Shown here in pieces: positions 23,242-30,983 of a stretch of 32,508 nt of DNA. The notes under the pieces were generated by a model, which was given only the letters and a program-made list of their open reading frames with translations, did not search any database and had not been told where the DNA came from. The stretch spans positions 1 to 32,508 of the forward strand of contig JAEUOT010000029.1 of the NCBI GenBank assembly GCA_016790705.1, in the 5' to 3' direction. Position numbers and translations under genes: made by a program. This DNA comes from Hydrogenophaga sp. (GTDB taxonomy: Bacteria; Pseudomonadota; Gammaproteobacteria; Burkholderiales; Burkholderiaceae_C). Position 1 is the stretch's first letter; each line of letters begins with the position of its first letter.

Positions 23242-24528
23242 ATGGTGCAACGGATTTCGCAGCACGTCGTTCAGTCCCTTCAACCCCTTGCGGCTGCGGC
23301 CGTGCTGGCCTGTGTGCCACTGGCGGCCCAGGCCCAGACCGCACCGACCCAGCTCTGGATCGACCTCTCCACCTCGACCATGGCCGGCATGCCCGAGTTC
23401 ATGCAGGGCGGCGTCGGCGGCATGCTCAGCGGCATCTTCGGCGGCGCCGGGGCCGGCGCCTCGCAGGTCTACGGCCACGCCAGCGGCCGCTTCATCCAGC
23501 AGGGCAGCACCCCCAGCCTCTCGGGCGCCTTCCCGCCCAGCCGCGTGATCGACGTTGCGCTCTACAACCCGCGCAAGCCCGGCGTCGAGGCGGCGCTGGC
23601 GATCCCGCCGACGATGGGCATGGGCGAGCAGTTGCCCTTGGTGCCGCCCAGCCCCAGCTACAAGGAGCCGGGCGAAGCGCCGGCCGAGATACCCGACATC
23701 AAGGGCCGCATCCTGATCTACTGGGGCTGCGGCGAGGCGGTCCGCAACGGCCAGCCCAAGGTCATCAACCTCTCGAACAACCCGACGCAGTGGGCGGGTC
23801 TGCTGGCGGGCCGGATGGCGCCCGAACGCGCGGCGAAGGTCGGCCCCCAGCACGCGCTCTATCCCAACGAAAAGAACAAGGCCAACGCCAAGGTCGACAC
23901 CTCGCTGCAGGGGCAGCACCAGGTGCGCGGCGACGGTGTGCCCGAGTCGATGCAGTTCACCCTGGCCGAACGCCAGGACCTGATGCCGGTGATCCAGTTG
24001 CAGCAGCAGGGCGATCCGACGCAGAGCATCCGTCTGAACTGGCAGCCGGTCGCGCGGGCCTCGGCCTATCACCTGCACGCCATGGGCATGGCCGGGCAGG
24101 ACATGGTGCTCTGGTCCAGCGCCGAGAATGGCGACGCCGGTCTGGGCCTGTTCGACTACCTGCCCGAGGCGACGGCCGCCAAGTGGGTCAAGGACAAGGT
24201 GCTGCTGTCGCCGGAGACGACGCAATGCGCGGTGCCCAAGGGGATCTTCGCGGGCGGGCAGCCGGGCAAGGAGGCGGGCGGTGCGATGCTGCGCATGATC
24301 GCCTACGGGCCGGAGAGCTATTTCAGCCACCCCGCGCGCCCGGCCAAGCCGCCGGCCGGCTGGCAGCCCGAGTGGAGCGTGCGCGTGCGCGCCAAGAGTC
24401 AGACCATGGCCATGCTGGGCCTCGACATGGCCGGCATGGCGACCGGGCGCGAGGCCCCGCAGGAAGAGAAGCCCTCAGGCCTGCCCGGCGCCGCAGGCAG
24501 CATCCTGCGCGGCATCTTCGGTCGCTGA
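23242..24528 (+). CDS. Unknown exported protein with Gly/Met/Ala-rich segments
   Basis: In this 428-residue protein a Sec signal peptide (hydrophobic LAAAAVLACVPLAAQAQ, cleavage after AQA near residue 30) is followed by a glycine/methionine-rich segment with the repeated idea GGMLSGIFGGAGAGAS. A short version, GSILRGIFGR, recurs at the C-terminus. The central part is mixed alpha/beta with GRILIYWGCGEAVRNGQPKVINLS and a beta-rich RLNWQPVARASAYHLHAMGM segment that resembles a fibronectin-like strand pattern. No lipobox and no obvious catalytic motif. I do not recognise a family; periplasmic or secreted location is inferred. Its last 54 bases overlap the convergent kinase-fusion gene. Confidence 0.75.
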   Translation: MVQRISQHVVQSLQPLAAAAVLACVPLAAQAQTAPTQLWIDLSTSTMAGMPEFMQGGVGGMLSGIFGGAGAGASQVYGHASGRFIQQGSTPSLSGAFPPSRVIDVALYNPRKPGVEAALAIPPTMGMGEQLPLVPPSPSYKEPGEAPAEIPDIKGRILIYWGCGEAVRNGQPKVINLSNNPTQWAGLLAGRMAPERAAKVGPQHALYPNEKNKANAKVDTSLQGQHQVRGDGVPESMQFTLAERQDLMPVIQLQQQGDPTQSIRLNWQPVARASAYHLHAMGMAGQDMVLWSSAENGDAGLGLFDYLPEATAAKWVKDKVLLSPETTQCAVPKGIFAGGQPGKEAGGAMLRMIAYGPESYFSHPARPAKPPAGWQPEWSVRVRAKSQTMAMLGLDMAGMATGREAPQEEKPSGLPGAAGSILRGIFGR

Positions 24529-26076
24529 GCCGGGCGCGGGCAGCGACCGCGCGCGTTCGCTCGCGTCCAGCGGCTCCAGCCAGCCGAACTGCTGCTCCAG
24601 CACCGCCAGCGTCGCCTCCGACGCGTCGGCGGCCCCGGCCTGCCGCGCGGTGATGCGACGACACAGGGCCTCCGGCGGCGCCTCGCAGGCGAGGATGCCG
24701 AAGCCTACCCGCTGCTCTTCCGCCAGGGCGGCAAAGGCCACCCGCTCGTGGCGCCGCAGGAAGGCGGCGTCGACCACCACCGTCCAGCCGTCGTGCAGCA
24801 ACATGCGGGCGCGCGAACGCAGCGAGGCATAGGTCTCTTCGTGGGCCTGCGGCCGGTACAGACCCTCGTTCAGCCCCGAGCCGCTGGCCGCGAGCGGGCT
24901 CAGACCGTGCAGCCGCTTGCGCTCCACATCCGAGCGCAGTCGGATCGCTCGGCCGCTCGCTTCGGCTTGCAGCCACCGGCCTGAGGCCCAGGTCTTGCCG
25001 CTGCCCGAGAGCCCGTGCGTGATGACCAGTTGCGGCGCGGGCGGGTGGGCGATGTCGCGCGCCAGCGCGAGATAACGCCGCGTCTCGGCCAGACTGTCAG
25101 CGGCTTCTGGCGATCCCGCTTGCTGCCCGGCGCGGATCGCCGCCACCTTGGCGCGCACGCACGCCCGGTAGCTGGCGAAGAAGCTCCAGACACTGGGCGC
25201 CGAGACGTCGCCGCTGGCGTCCATCCATTCGCTCAGCAGCACGTTCGCCAGCCCCGGCTCGCCGTGGTCCAGCAGGTCCATCCAGGCGAACGCCATGTCG
25301 CTCGCCACGTCGATCCAGCGCAGCTCGTCGTTGAACTCGATGGCGTCGAACGGCAGCACCTCGTCCTCGATCAGCACGAGGTTGGCCAGGTGCAGGTCTC
25401 CGTGGCCCTCGCGCACCCGCCCCTTCTGGCGCCGTCGCGAGAGCAGGGGCTCGATCGCGACGAAGCGCTGCTCGGTCCAGTCGCTCAGGCTGCGCACCAG
25501 CGCCGCGTCCTCCGGCGTTTTCAGCAGCGAGCGCAGCGTGGTGAAGTTGTCACGCGGCCAGCGCATCGCCGCCGCCGCGTGGCCCCAAGGCTGGGCCTTG
25601 TCCGCCACCGCCGCCCGCGCCTGGAAGGCCGCCATGCGCCGCGCCAGCCCGGCGACGTGCGCTGCCGTCAGTCCACCACCGCGGCAGAGGTGGTCCAGCC
25701 GCGCCGCCTCGTCGAAGCGCCGCATCTGCACCGCGTATTCGATGGCCGGCTGGCCGTCGCCGGCGTTGCCCCAGCGCGGGTCGTCCGGCGTGCCGGCGAT
25801 GGGCAACACGCCCAGGTACAGGTGGGTCGCCGGCTTGTCGTGCTGCTGGAAGCGCCGGTTGACGCGGATCTCGGTTTCGCAGGCGTGGCGCCGCGCGCCC
25901 AGCGTGCCAAAGTCCATGAACGGGAAGCGCACCGGCTTCTTGATCTTGTAGGCATAGTCGCCCGCCAGCAGCACCCAGGCGCCGTGCGTCTGCACCAGCT
26001 CGACACGCTCGACGGCGTGCGGATAGCGCGCGGGAGCCAGCAGGGCGGCAATCAGGGGCGGGACAGACTCGGGCAT
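24475..26076 (-). CDS. Fusion of aminoglycoside-phosphotransferase-like and P-loop kinase domains
   Basis: The 533-residue two-domain protein has an N-terminal half (~1-330) that is APH/choline-kinase-like: an ATP-lobe LLAGDYAYKIKKPVRFPFMDF and the catalytic-loop motif GHGDLHLANLVL with downstream DAIEFND. The C-terminal half (~345-510) is a small AAA/gluconate-kinase-like P-loop domain with Walker A GLSGSGKT, followed by SDVERKRLHG, a region GWTVVVDAAFLRRHER and a helical lid. This domain pairing is widespread in proteobacteria, but its substrates are not established. It is not evidence of antibiotic resistance by itself. It is transcribed toward the exported-protein gene and divergently from the acyl-CoA ligase gene (45-bp gap). 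Confidence 0.85.
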   Translation of the reverse strand: MPESVPPLIAALLAPARYPHAVERVELVQTHGAWVLLAGDYAYKIKKPVRFPFMDFGTLGARRHACETEIRVNRRFQQHDKPATHLYLGVLPIAGTPDDPRWGNAGDGQPAIEYAVQMRRFDEAARLDHLCRGGGLTAAHVAGLARRMAAFQARAAVADKAQPWGHAAAAMRWPRDNFTTLRSLLKTPEDAALVRSLSDWTEQRFVAIEPLLSRRRQKGRVREGHGDLHLANLVLIEDEVLPFDAIEFNDELRWIDVASDMAFAWMDLLDHGEPGLANVLLSEWMDASGDVSAPSVWSFFASYRACVRAKVAAIRAGQQAGSPEAADSLAETRRYLALARDIAHPPAPQLVITHGLSGSGKTWASGRWLQAEASGRAIRLRSDVERKRLHGLSPLAASGSGLNEGLYRPQAHEETYASLRSRARMLLHDGWTVVVDAAFLRRHERVAFAALAEEQRVGFGILACEAPPEALCRRITARQAGAADASEATLAVLEQQFGWLEPLDASERARSLPAPGSATEDAAQDAACGAGQA

Positions 26077-26121
26077 GGACCCACTGTATCGTTTCACCGG
26101 AACACGAAGGAGACAAAAAAG

Positions 26122-27666
26122 ATGAATCTCGCCCACCTGTTGCAGCGCAAGGCCCTCGAACACCCCGACCGACCCGCCATCTTCCACGGCACCCAGGTGG
26201 CCGCCACCCACGTCCAATGGGCCGAACGCGCGGCGAGGGTGGGCGCTCACCTGCGCGCGGCGGGGCTGCAGCCCGGCGACCGGGTCGTGCTGTTCATGCG
26301 CAACCACCCGCGCTACCTGGAGCTGCTGTTCGGCGCCTGGTGGGCCGGGCTGGTGGCGGTGCCGGTCAACGCCAAGCTGCACCTCAAGGAAGTGCAGTGG
26401 ATCGTGGACAACGCCGGGGCGCGCTGGGCTTTCGTCACGTCAGACATCGTGCCCGACCCGGCCGCTCTCGCTGATTCGACCGGGCTGGACGGCGTGATCG
26501 ACGCCGACAGCGCCGACTGCGACGCCTGGGTCCACGAAGGTGAAGGCCTGGGCGGTATCGAGGAGCGCGCCCCCGACGACACCGCCTGGCTGTTCTACAC
26601 CAGCGGCACCACCGGCCGGCCCAAGGGCGTGATGATCACGCACCGCAACCTGCTCACCATGGGGCTGGGCTACTTCAACGACGTCGACCACGTCGATCCG
26701 AAAGACGCCATCGCCTACGCCGCGCCCATGTCGCACGGCGCCGGCATCTACGCGATCCCGCACCTCATGGCCGGCGCGCGGCACGTGGTGCCCGCCTCGG
26801 GCGGCTTCGACGCCGCCGAGCTGTTCGACCTCGGCCGCGCACTCGGCCCGCTCTCACTGTTCGCCGCGCCCACCATCGTCAAACGCATCGTCGACGAAGC
26901 CGAGGCGCAGGGCCTGACGCCCGAGCAGTGCGGCCAGAGCTTCAAGACCATCGTCTACGGCGGCGCGCCCATGTACGCCGCCGACATCCGCCGCGCGCTG
27001 CGCACCATGGGCCCGCGCTTCGTGCAGATCTACGGCCAGGGCGAAAGCCCCATGACCGGCACCGCCCTCAGCCGCGTCCACCTGGCCGACACGGCGCACC
27101 CGCGGCACGAATCGCGCATCGCCTCCGTCGGCGTGGCGCAGACGCCTGTTCGCATCCGCGTCGCGGGGCCGGACGGGCAGCCGCTGCCCGTGGGCGAGGT
27201 GGGCGAAGTGCTGATCCAGGGCGACAGCGTCATGAGCGGCTATTGGCAGAACCCCGAGGCGACCGCCGCCGCCATCCGCGACGGCTGGCTGTGGACCGGC
27301 GACATGGGCGCGCTCGATGCCGACGGGTTCTTGACCCTCAAGGACCGCAGCAAGGACCTCATCATCAGCGGCGGCAGCAACATCTACCCGCGCGAGGTGG
27401 AAGAGGTGCTGCTGCACGCGCCCGGCGTGGCCGAAGTCGCCGTGGTCGGCGCGCCCGACCCCGAGTGGGGCGAGATCGTGGTGGCATTTGTGGTGGCGCA
27501 GCCGGGGGCCTTTCCCGGGCTCGTGGATGCGAAGGCGCTCGACACCTTCTGCCTGGATCAGATCGCGCGGTTCAAGCGGCCCAAGCGGTATGAGTTTGTG
27601 GAGGCGCTGCCGAAGAACAACTATGGGAAGGTGTTGAAGACGGTGTTGCGGGAGCGGGTCTGCTGA
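26122..27666 (+). CDS. AMP-dependent acyl-CoA synthetase/ligase
   Basis: The 514-residue ANL-superfamily enzyme activates a carboxylic acid through an acyl-AMP to the CoA thioester. Motifs in order: LFYTSGTTGRPKGVMITH (P-loop-like A3, ~residues 157-173), YGQGESPMTG (A5), GWLWTGDMGALDADGFLTLKDRSKDLIISGGSNIYPREVE (A7-A8 with hinge), and the C-terminal catalytic Lys in NNYGKVLK. Length and motifs fit long- or medium-chain fatty acid CoA ligases, although aromatic acids cannot be excluded. An AAGGAGA ribosome-binding site precedes ATG 26122. The last codons become lower in GC as the adjoining island begins. Confidence 0.9.
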   Translation: MNLAHLLQRKALEHPDRPAIFHGTQVAATHVQWAERAARVGAHLRAAGLQPGDRVVLFMRNHPRYLELLFGAWWAGLVAVPVNAKLHLKEVQWIVDNAGARWAFVTSDIVPDPAALADSTGLDGVIDADSADCDAWVHEGEGLGGIEERAPDDTAWLFYTSGTTGRPKGVMITHRNLLTMGLGYFNDVDHVDPKDAIAYAAPMSHGAGIYAIPHLMAGARHVVPASGGFDAAELFDLGRALGPLSLFAAPTIVKRIVDEAEAQGLTPEQCGQSFKTIVYGGAPMYAADIRRALRTMGPRFVQIYGQGESPMTGTALSRVHLADTAHPRHESRIASVGVAQTPVRIRVAGPDGQPLPVGEVGEVLIQGDSVMSGYWQNPEATAAAIRDGWLWTGDMGALDADGFLTLKDRSKDLIISGGSNIYPREVEEVLLHAPGVAEVAVVGAPDPEWGEIVVAFVVAQPGAFPGLVDAKALDTFCLDQIARFKRPKRYEFVEALPKNNYGKVLKTVLRERVC

Positions 27667-27695
27667 TCAATGCAGTGCTCTTTTGTTCCCCCAAT

Positions 27696-28148
27696 TTATG
27701 CGTACCTATCTGAAAACCACTTCTCGATTGCTTCAAGAAGTCGGTTCCGTGCTTCGACCACTGCTTGAGCTTGGGGTGAATCAGGGGGGAGTGCTGTTCG
27801 ATGAGCTTGTTCGAACTCTCCACCAGTACATGCGTCAACAAACTTTACGAAGCACATAAGTACATATGAACCCCTTCCGAAATCCGGGATTCTGCAAAGT
27901 TCGATCTCAAGCGCTTCCATCGCCCACTTGATGTCTGGCGCCAACTTGGAATCTTTGTCTTGAAAATACTTGTGCGTGCTCGCAGAGATTTCCAAAATCT
28001 GCTTTTTCGCCAAATCAACCAGAGCACGGTGTTCTTTCCTAGTCTCTCTAAGGTTGCTCTGCCTGTTGACGAAGTACCAACCGAGGATGGTGAGAAGCAG
28101 TGGGGCAAACCGTATCCATTCAGACTCATTGGTCAATTGGATAGTCAT
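27696..28148 (-). CDS. Membrane-anchored hypothetical protein, third gene of the GHKL/STAS operon
   Basis: The 150-residue protein has one hydrophobic helix at residues ~12-27 (IRFAPLLLTILGWYFV), then a basic/acidic coiled-coil-like stretch (NRQSNLRETRKEHRALVDLAKKQILEIS) and a mostly helical soluble domain ending in EARNRLLEAIEKWFSDRYA. There is no signal-peptidase site, so it is probably tethered to the inner membrane with a cytoplasmic body. No family recognised. ATG 28148 overlaps the STAS-like stop as ATGA, which supports real translation. As the membrane component of the operon it may be an effector or an anchor for the two upstream regulators. Confidence 0.65.
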   Translation of the reverse strand: MTIQLTNESEWIRFAPLLLTILGWYFVNRQSNLRETRKEHRALVDLAKKQILEISASTHKYFQDKDSKLAPDIKWAMEALEIELCRIPDFGRGSYVLMCFVKFVDACTGGEFEQAHRTALPPDSPQAQAVVEARNRLLEAIEKWFSDRYA

Positions 28149-28462
28149 TCTTCAGCCTGATGGATGTAGTTCCAGATCCTGACTTCGTAAGATGGTCTGC
28201 TCGACGAGAAGCGCAGCTTCCCCTTGAGAGTCGCTTCAGAGAACCCTCGTCTTACCAAACCACCAAAGGCTTCCTCCAGAAACGAAGAGCCGTATCCGCT
28301 CGTACCGTCAAGATCTATGTACAGTTCATCAACTTCTTTGAGCTTGGGTAACAGTACGTCTTCTCTGAATGCCTCTCCAGGAAAAGGGCCATCGGCTCTG
28401 AATCGCCCGGCAGGCGACGGCGAAAAATCTCTCGCGATGGAGATCTGCATCGACTTGCTCAT
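28145..28462 (-). CDS. STAS-like domain protein (DUF4325 type), second gene of the operon
   Basis: The 105-residue protein matches the DUF4325 pattern: a variable N-terminal strand region with FRADGPFPGEAFREDVLLPKL, then the signature strand-helix ELYIDLDGTSGYGSSFLEEAFGGLVRRG (~47-73) and a final beta segment. STAS-like folds act as anti-anti-sigma/partner-switch proteins. The Thr-Ser-x-x-x-Ser-Ser cluster (54-60) lies where SpoIIAA-type proteins have their phosphoserine, so phosphorylation by the GHKL protein encoded just upstream is a natural hypothesis. Both ends overlap neighbours by ATGA (28459-28462 and 28145-28148). Confidence 0.8.
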   Translation of the reverse strand: MSKSMQISIARDFSPSPAGRFRADGPFPGEAFREDVLLPKLKEVDELYIDLDGTSGYGSSFLEEAFGGLVRRGFSEATLKGKLRFSSSRPSYEVRIWNYIHQAEE

Positions 28463-29535
28463 AGTGACTCCTTGTGTGTCAAGGGGATGCTCCAGAGAAT
28501 CAAAGTGCCCAAGGTTTGGTCATCACATTGGTACCCTTTACCGCCCGAAGCGGCGCGGCATGTGTACTGAGCGTAGCCCGAGATGATACTTAGGCTCCCC
28601 GAGTCTGTCTGTGTGACAAAGTCCTTCATTTCTGGCAGTCCGTTGCCTCTGAACGCAAGCCCAGTGCTTGATCGCTTGTGTTCCACAGCCTCGACAAGTA
28701 AACGCTTCTCAAGTTGCTTAGTCGGCCAAGTAAACCAAGATGACCAGTCTTCGGCATGCGCCAGTAGTTCTTCAGCCTTTTGTAGCTTTTGTCGCATGGT
28801 TTTTTGTATGCCTACACCTACGTCATACACGCCGATGTAGAGGTTCCCAGGCCCGCTACTTGTTGGGTTGTCCAGTCTTGAAAATATCCACCAGCGTCTG
28901 AGTGCACTCGGAAGTTCATAGTCTTCAGGGTAAGCATGGTGACGAACGTTGATCAAGGCCTCGGTGAGGACTTCGTACAACCCCTCCGGAATTGTGGCGT
29001 TGGTGTCGGTTTTCAGATTGTTGAGCAGAGTCGTGATCGCTTCTCCATCAGCATGTGTACCCGAAACATGCCGCCACTTCACGACAGAGTCGTGACTGGG
29101 CTGGCTTGTGGCGAGACTGACACCAAGCTTGTCTGCATAGCCGAAGTGACGTAGGAGCTGTGCAGCCATTGACTTTGGCGGGCACTTTGCAAGTACCTTG
29201 CCAGGGTACATGTCCAGCATCAATGCGACATTTGCGAGCAGCAGCAGCATCCCCCCTGGAAAGATCTTGTGCGTACGCGAGAAATCAAGTTTGATCCTCG
29301 TGTTACCTGTATGTAGAGCCGTCCACGCTGAAAGCAATGCTTGGCGAATTTTCTCCCTGCTGGAAGCTTTTTCCGCATGCAGCACTGGAATTGCAATCAC
29401 CGCTGTCGCTATACGGGGTGTGTGCCTCTTGCCTAGTTTCGCTTTACAGGCGTTCGCAAGTCGAAGGCTCTTGGCGTCCGCTCTCTTCTGTCTTTCGATC
29501 TCCCATGTGACTTTTTCTTGGTTTGGCTTTTTCAT
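28459..29535 (-). CDS. GHKL ATPase / histidine-kinase-like ATP-binding protein with N-terminal STAS-like region
   Basis: The 358-residue protein has a basic N-terminus (~1-40). Residues ~79-137 form a STAS-like segment (IKLDFSRTHKIFPGGMLLLLANVALML, then AAQLLRHFGYADKLG). The Bergerat-fold ATPase comes next: N-box E188VLTEALINVRHHAY with Asn196, G1 box YDVGVGI (237-243), G2 box FRGNGLPEMK (295-304) and a closing strand TLILWSIPL. There is no DHp dimerisation helix or phosphoacceptor His region, so it is closer to anti-sigma kinase (SpoIIAB/RsbW) or GyrB/MORC-type ATPases than to sensor kinases. It lies 37 bp after the GNAT stop and may be co-transcribed with it. It is the first gene of the ATGA-coupled trio. 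Confidence 0.85.
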   Translation of the reverse strand: MKKPNQEKVTWEIERQKRADAKSLRLANACKAKLGKRHTPRIATAVIAIPVLHAEKASSREKIRQALLSAWTALHTGNTRIKLDFSRTHKIFPGGMLLLLANVALMLDMYPGKVLAKCPPKSMAAQLLRHFGYADKLGVSLATSQPSHDSVVKWRHVSGTHADGEAITTLLNNLKTDTNATIPEGLYEVLTEALINVRHHAYPEDYELPSALRRWWIFSRLDNPTSSGPGNLYIGVYDVGVGIQKTMRQKLQKAEELLAHAEDWSSWFTWPTKQLEKRLLVEAVEHKRSSTGLAFRGNGLPEMKDFVTQTDSGSLSIISGYAQYTCRAASGGKGYQCDDQTLGTLILWSIPLTHKESL

Positions 29536-29572
29536 GATGTTGGACTATTCGGCGTAGGCAGCAAGAGGGGGA

Positions 29573-30097
29573 CTAGTTGGTGCGACTTTGTTTCCTCAAC
29601 TCTGAGGCCATAAACTGACTAAATGGCCCCTCCCGGTAATCCGCAAACGGCCCACATTCCACAAACCCGAACCGCCGGTACATCGCAATCGCCGCATCAA
29701 ACGGCGGCGTGCTGCCGGTTTCCAGGCTGACGCGCGCATAGCCGCGCTGGCGGGCGAGGTTCAGCAGCTCGGTGAGGACGGCCTGCGCGGCGCCCTGGCG
29801 CAGGTGGCGGGCGCTGGTGCGCATGGACTTGAGTTCGCCGTGGCCGCCTTCGGTGGCGGTGGTGGGCGTCAGTTCCTTGAGGGCGCCCATGGCGACCAGT
29901 TCGCCGTCAAGCCACGCGGTGAGAAAGGTGATCTCCGGCTGGCGCAGGCCGTTGAGGTCCAGCGCGAACACGCATTCGGGCGGTGACGCGGCGCGCATGC
30001 CGGCGAGGTGTTCTTCGAGCAGGGCGAGCACCTGCGGGTGCGTGAGTGTGCGGTCGATGTGGATGTCGAACCGGCGCGGCGGTGCCTCTGGCGTCAT
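29573..30097 (-). CDS. GNAT-family N-acetyltransferase
   Basis: The 174-residue protein has the acetyl-CoA-binding signature. After LTAWLDGELVAMGALKEL (strands) comes ELKSMRTSARHLRQGAAQAVLTELLNLARQRGYARVSLETG, in which RQGAA corresponds to the Q/RxxGxG/A loop. A C-terminal AIAMYRRFGFVECGPF motif follows. The substrate is unknown. ATG 30097 is preceded by a strong GGGAGG ribosome-binding site. Its last ~35 codons are lower in GC than the rest, at the edge of the island. Confidence 0.88.
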   Translation of the reverse strand: MTPEAPPRRFDIHIDRTLTHPQVLALLEEHLAGMRAASPPECVFALDLNGLRQPEITFLTAWLDGELVAMGALKELTPTTATEGGHGELKSMRTSARHLRQGAAQAVLTELLNLARQRGYARVSLETGSTPPFDAAIAMYRRFGFVECGPFADYREGPFSQFMASELRKQSRTN

Positions 30098-30211
30098 GTC
30101 GCTCCCTCCCCGGGCGGCGTGTGTGGTCTGGCCGGAATGGCGCTGCGGCCATTGTGTGCGTTTTGTTACCGACGAGGCAAGCCACCCGCGCGGTCGTGGC
30201 CGCACAGCCGT

Positions 30212-30239
30212 TCAAGCCGCGGCCCTGGCGCGCCGATAA
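30212..30239 (+). promoter_or_regulatory. FliA (sigma-28) type promoter for the YjfB-like motility gene
   Basis: TCAAG at 30212-30216, 15 bases, then an exact GCCGATAA at 30232-30239, the sigma-28 -10 consensus. Transcription would begin near 30246, about 23 bp before ATG 30269. Spacing is one base longer than the E. coli consensus but fits TCAAG-N15-GCCGATA patterns. The gene product is of a family linked to motility, which supports the call. Confidence 0.7.
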
Positions 30240-30268
30240 CGACGGAACCCCTTCAAAGGAGTCGTCCC

Positions 30269-30478
30269 ATGGACATCGATATCTCCCCTGAACAGCTCGT
30301 CAACCGCGTCGTCCAGTCCCGTCAGGGTTCGGTCGCCGAGGCCGCACAGGTGCATGTGCTGAAAAAGGCGATGAACTTGCAGGAAGCGGCGTCGGCGACG
30401 CTGCTCAACTCCGTGGCGGGTAGCCTGCCGCTGGCCAGCGGCGGAGCGGTCGGGACGCAGCTCAACGCGATGGTGTGA
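30269..30478 (+). CDS. YjfB-like putative motility protein
   Basis: The 69-residue protein matches the YjfB family of small putative motility proteins: an N-terminal ISPEQLVNRVVQSRQGSVAEAAQVHVLKKAMNLQEAASATLLNSV helical region and a Gly/Ser-rich tail ending GTQLNAMV. No signal peptide or membrane helix. An AAAGGAG ribosome-binding site precedes ATG 30269, and a FliA-type promoter lies directly upstream, so flagellar late-class expression is likely. The molecular role is not established. Confidence 0.82.
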   Translation: MDIDISPEQLVNRVVQSRQGSVAEAAQVHVLKKAMNLQEAASATLLNSVAGSLPLASGGAVGTQLNAMV

Positions 30479-30553
30479 CGGCTTCGGGCGGACCCTCAAC
30501 CCGCCATCAGGGTGGCCCCCGGGCCGCCCGCACCCCGGGGGTAGAGTCCCCGC

Positions 30554-30889
30554 ATGAAGACCGCCTACCTCTACCTCGCCGTGGCCATCGTGGCCGAGGT
30601 GATCGCCACCAGCATGCTCAAGGTCTCCACGGGGTTCACGCGGCTGTGGCCGAGCGTGGCGACGGTGGTGGGCTACGCGATCTCGTTCTACTGCCTGGCA
30701 CAGACGCTGGGCAGCTTGCCGACCGGCGTGGTCTACGCGATCTGGTCGGGCGTCGGGATCGTGCTGATCTCGTTGATCGCCTGGCTGGTGTTCGGCCAGT
30801 CGCTGGACGGCCCGGCGCTGGCGGGCATGGGGCTGATCATCGCGGGCGTGCTGGTGATCAACCTGTTCTCGCGCTCCGTCGCCCACTGA
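30554..30889 (+). CDS. emrE: Small multidrug resistance (SMR) efflux protein, EmrE-like
   Basis: The 111-residue, four-helix SMR transporter expels cationic compounds in exchange for protons as a dimer. It is very similar to E. coli EmrE as I recall that sequence: the N-terminal helix has the essential Glu (here residue 15, AEVIATS), then STGFTRLWPSVATVVGY, LPTGVVYAIWSGVGIVLIS, and a C-terminal GVLVINLFSRSVAH. The symbol is given by this resemblance; other SMR subtypes (SugE/Gdx) are less likely because the WPSV and AYAIWSG-like motifs match EmrE. Confidence 0.92.
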   Translation: MKTAYLYLAVAIVAEVIATSMLKVSTGFTRLWPSVATVVGYAISFYCLAQTLGSLPTGVVYAIWSGVGIVLISLIAWLVFGQSLDGPALAGMGLIIAGVLVINLFSRSVAH

Positions 30890-30983
30890 CCTTCTTCCGG
30901 GAAATTCCGCACAGCCGGGCCTGTGGCGTTTGTTTACACTTTGTTGCATATGCGCCGGGTGGTCCGGACACGCGGAGTCCCCC

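Larger units (their letters stand above)
27667..29572 (-). other. Lower-GC island carrying a three-gene GHKL/STAS-like/membrane operon
   Basis: By eye the GC content drops from roughly 65-70% in flanking genes to about 50% here. Codon choice also shifts: AAA, TTT, CTT and AGT are common here and rare outside. The stretch holds exactly three overlapping minus-strand genes and ends against a GNAT gene on the right and the acyl-CoA ligase on the left. No integrase, transposase, tRNA or flanking direct repeat was found. Horizontal acquisition is inferred from composition only. Confidence 0.7.

Noticed and set aside
25015-26121. Extension of the acyl-CoA ligase frame far upstream
   Set aside because: It runs antisense through the kinase-fusion gene; the ribosome-binding site and family-typical N-terminus place the start at 26122.
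27572-27841. Minus-strand frame of 89 codons overlapping the ligase end and the membrane-protein gene
   Set aside because: It overlaps a better-supported, ATGA-coupled gene in another frame and shows no motif.
27960-29557. Several plus-strand frames of 60-120 codons in the low-GC island
   Set aside because: They are antisense to the GHKL and STAS-like genes and lack ribosome-binding sites or recognisable domains.
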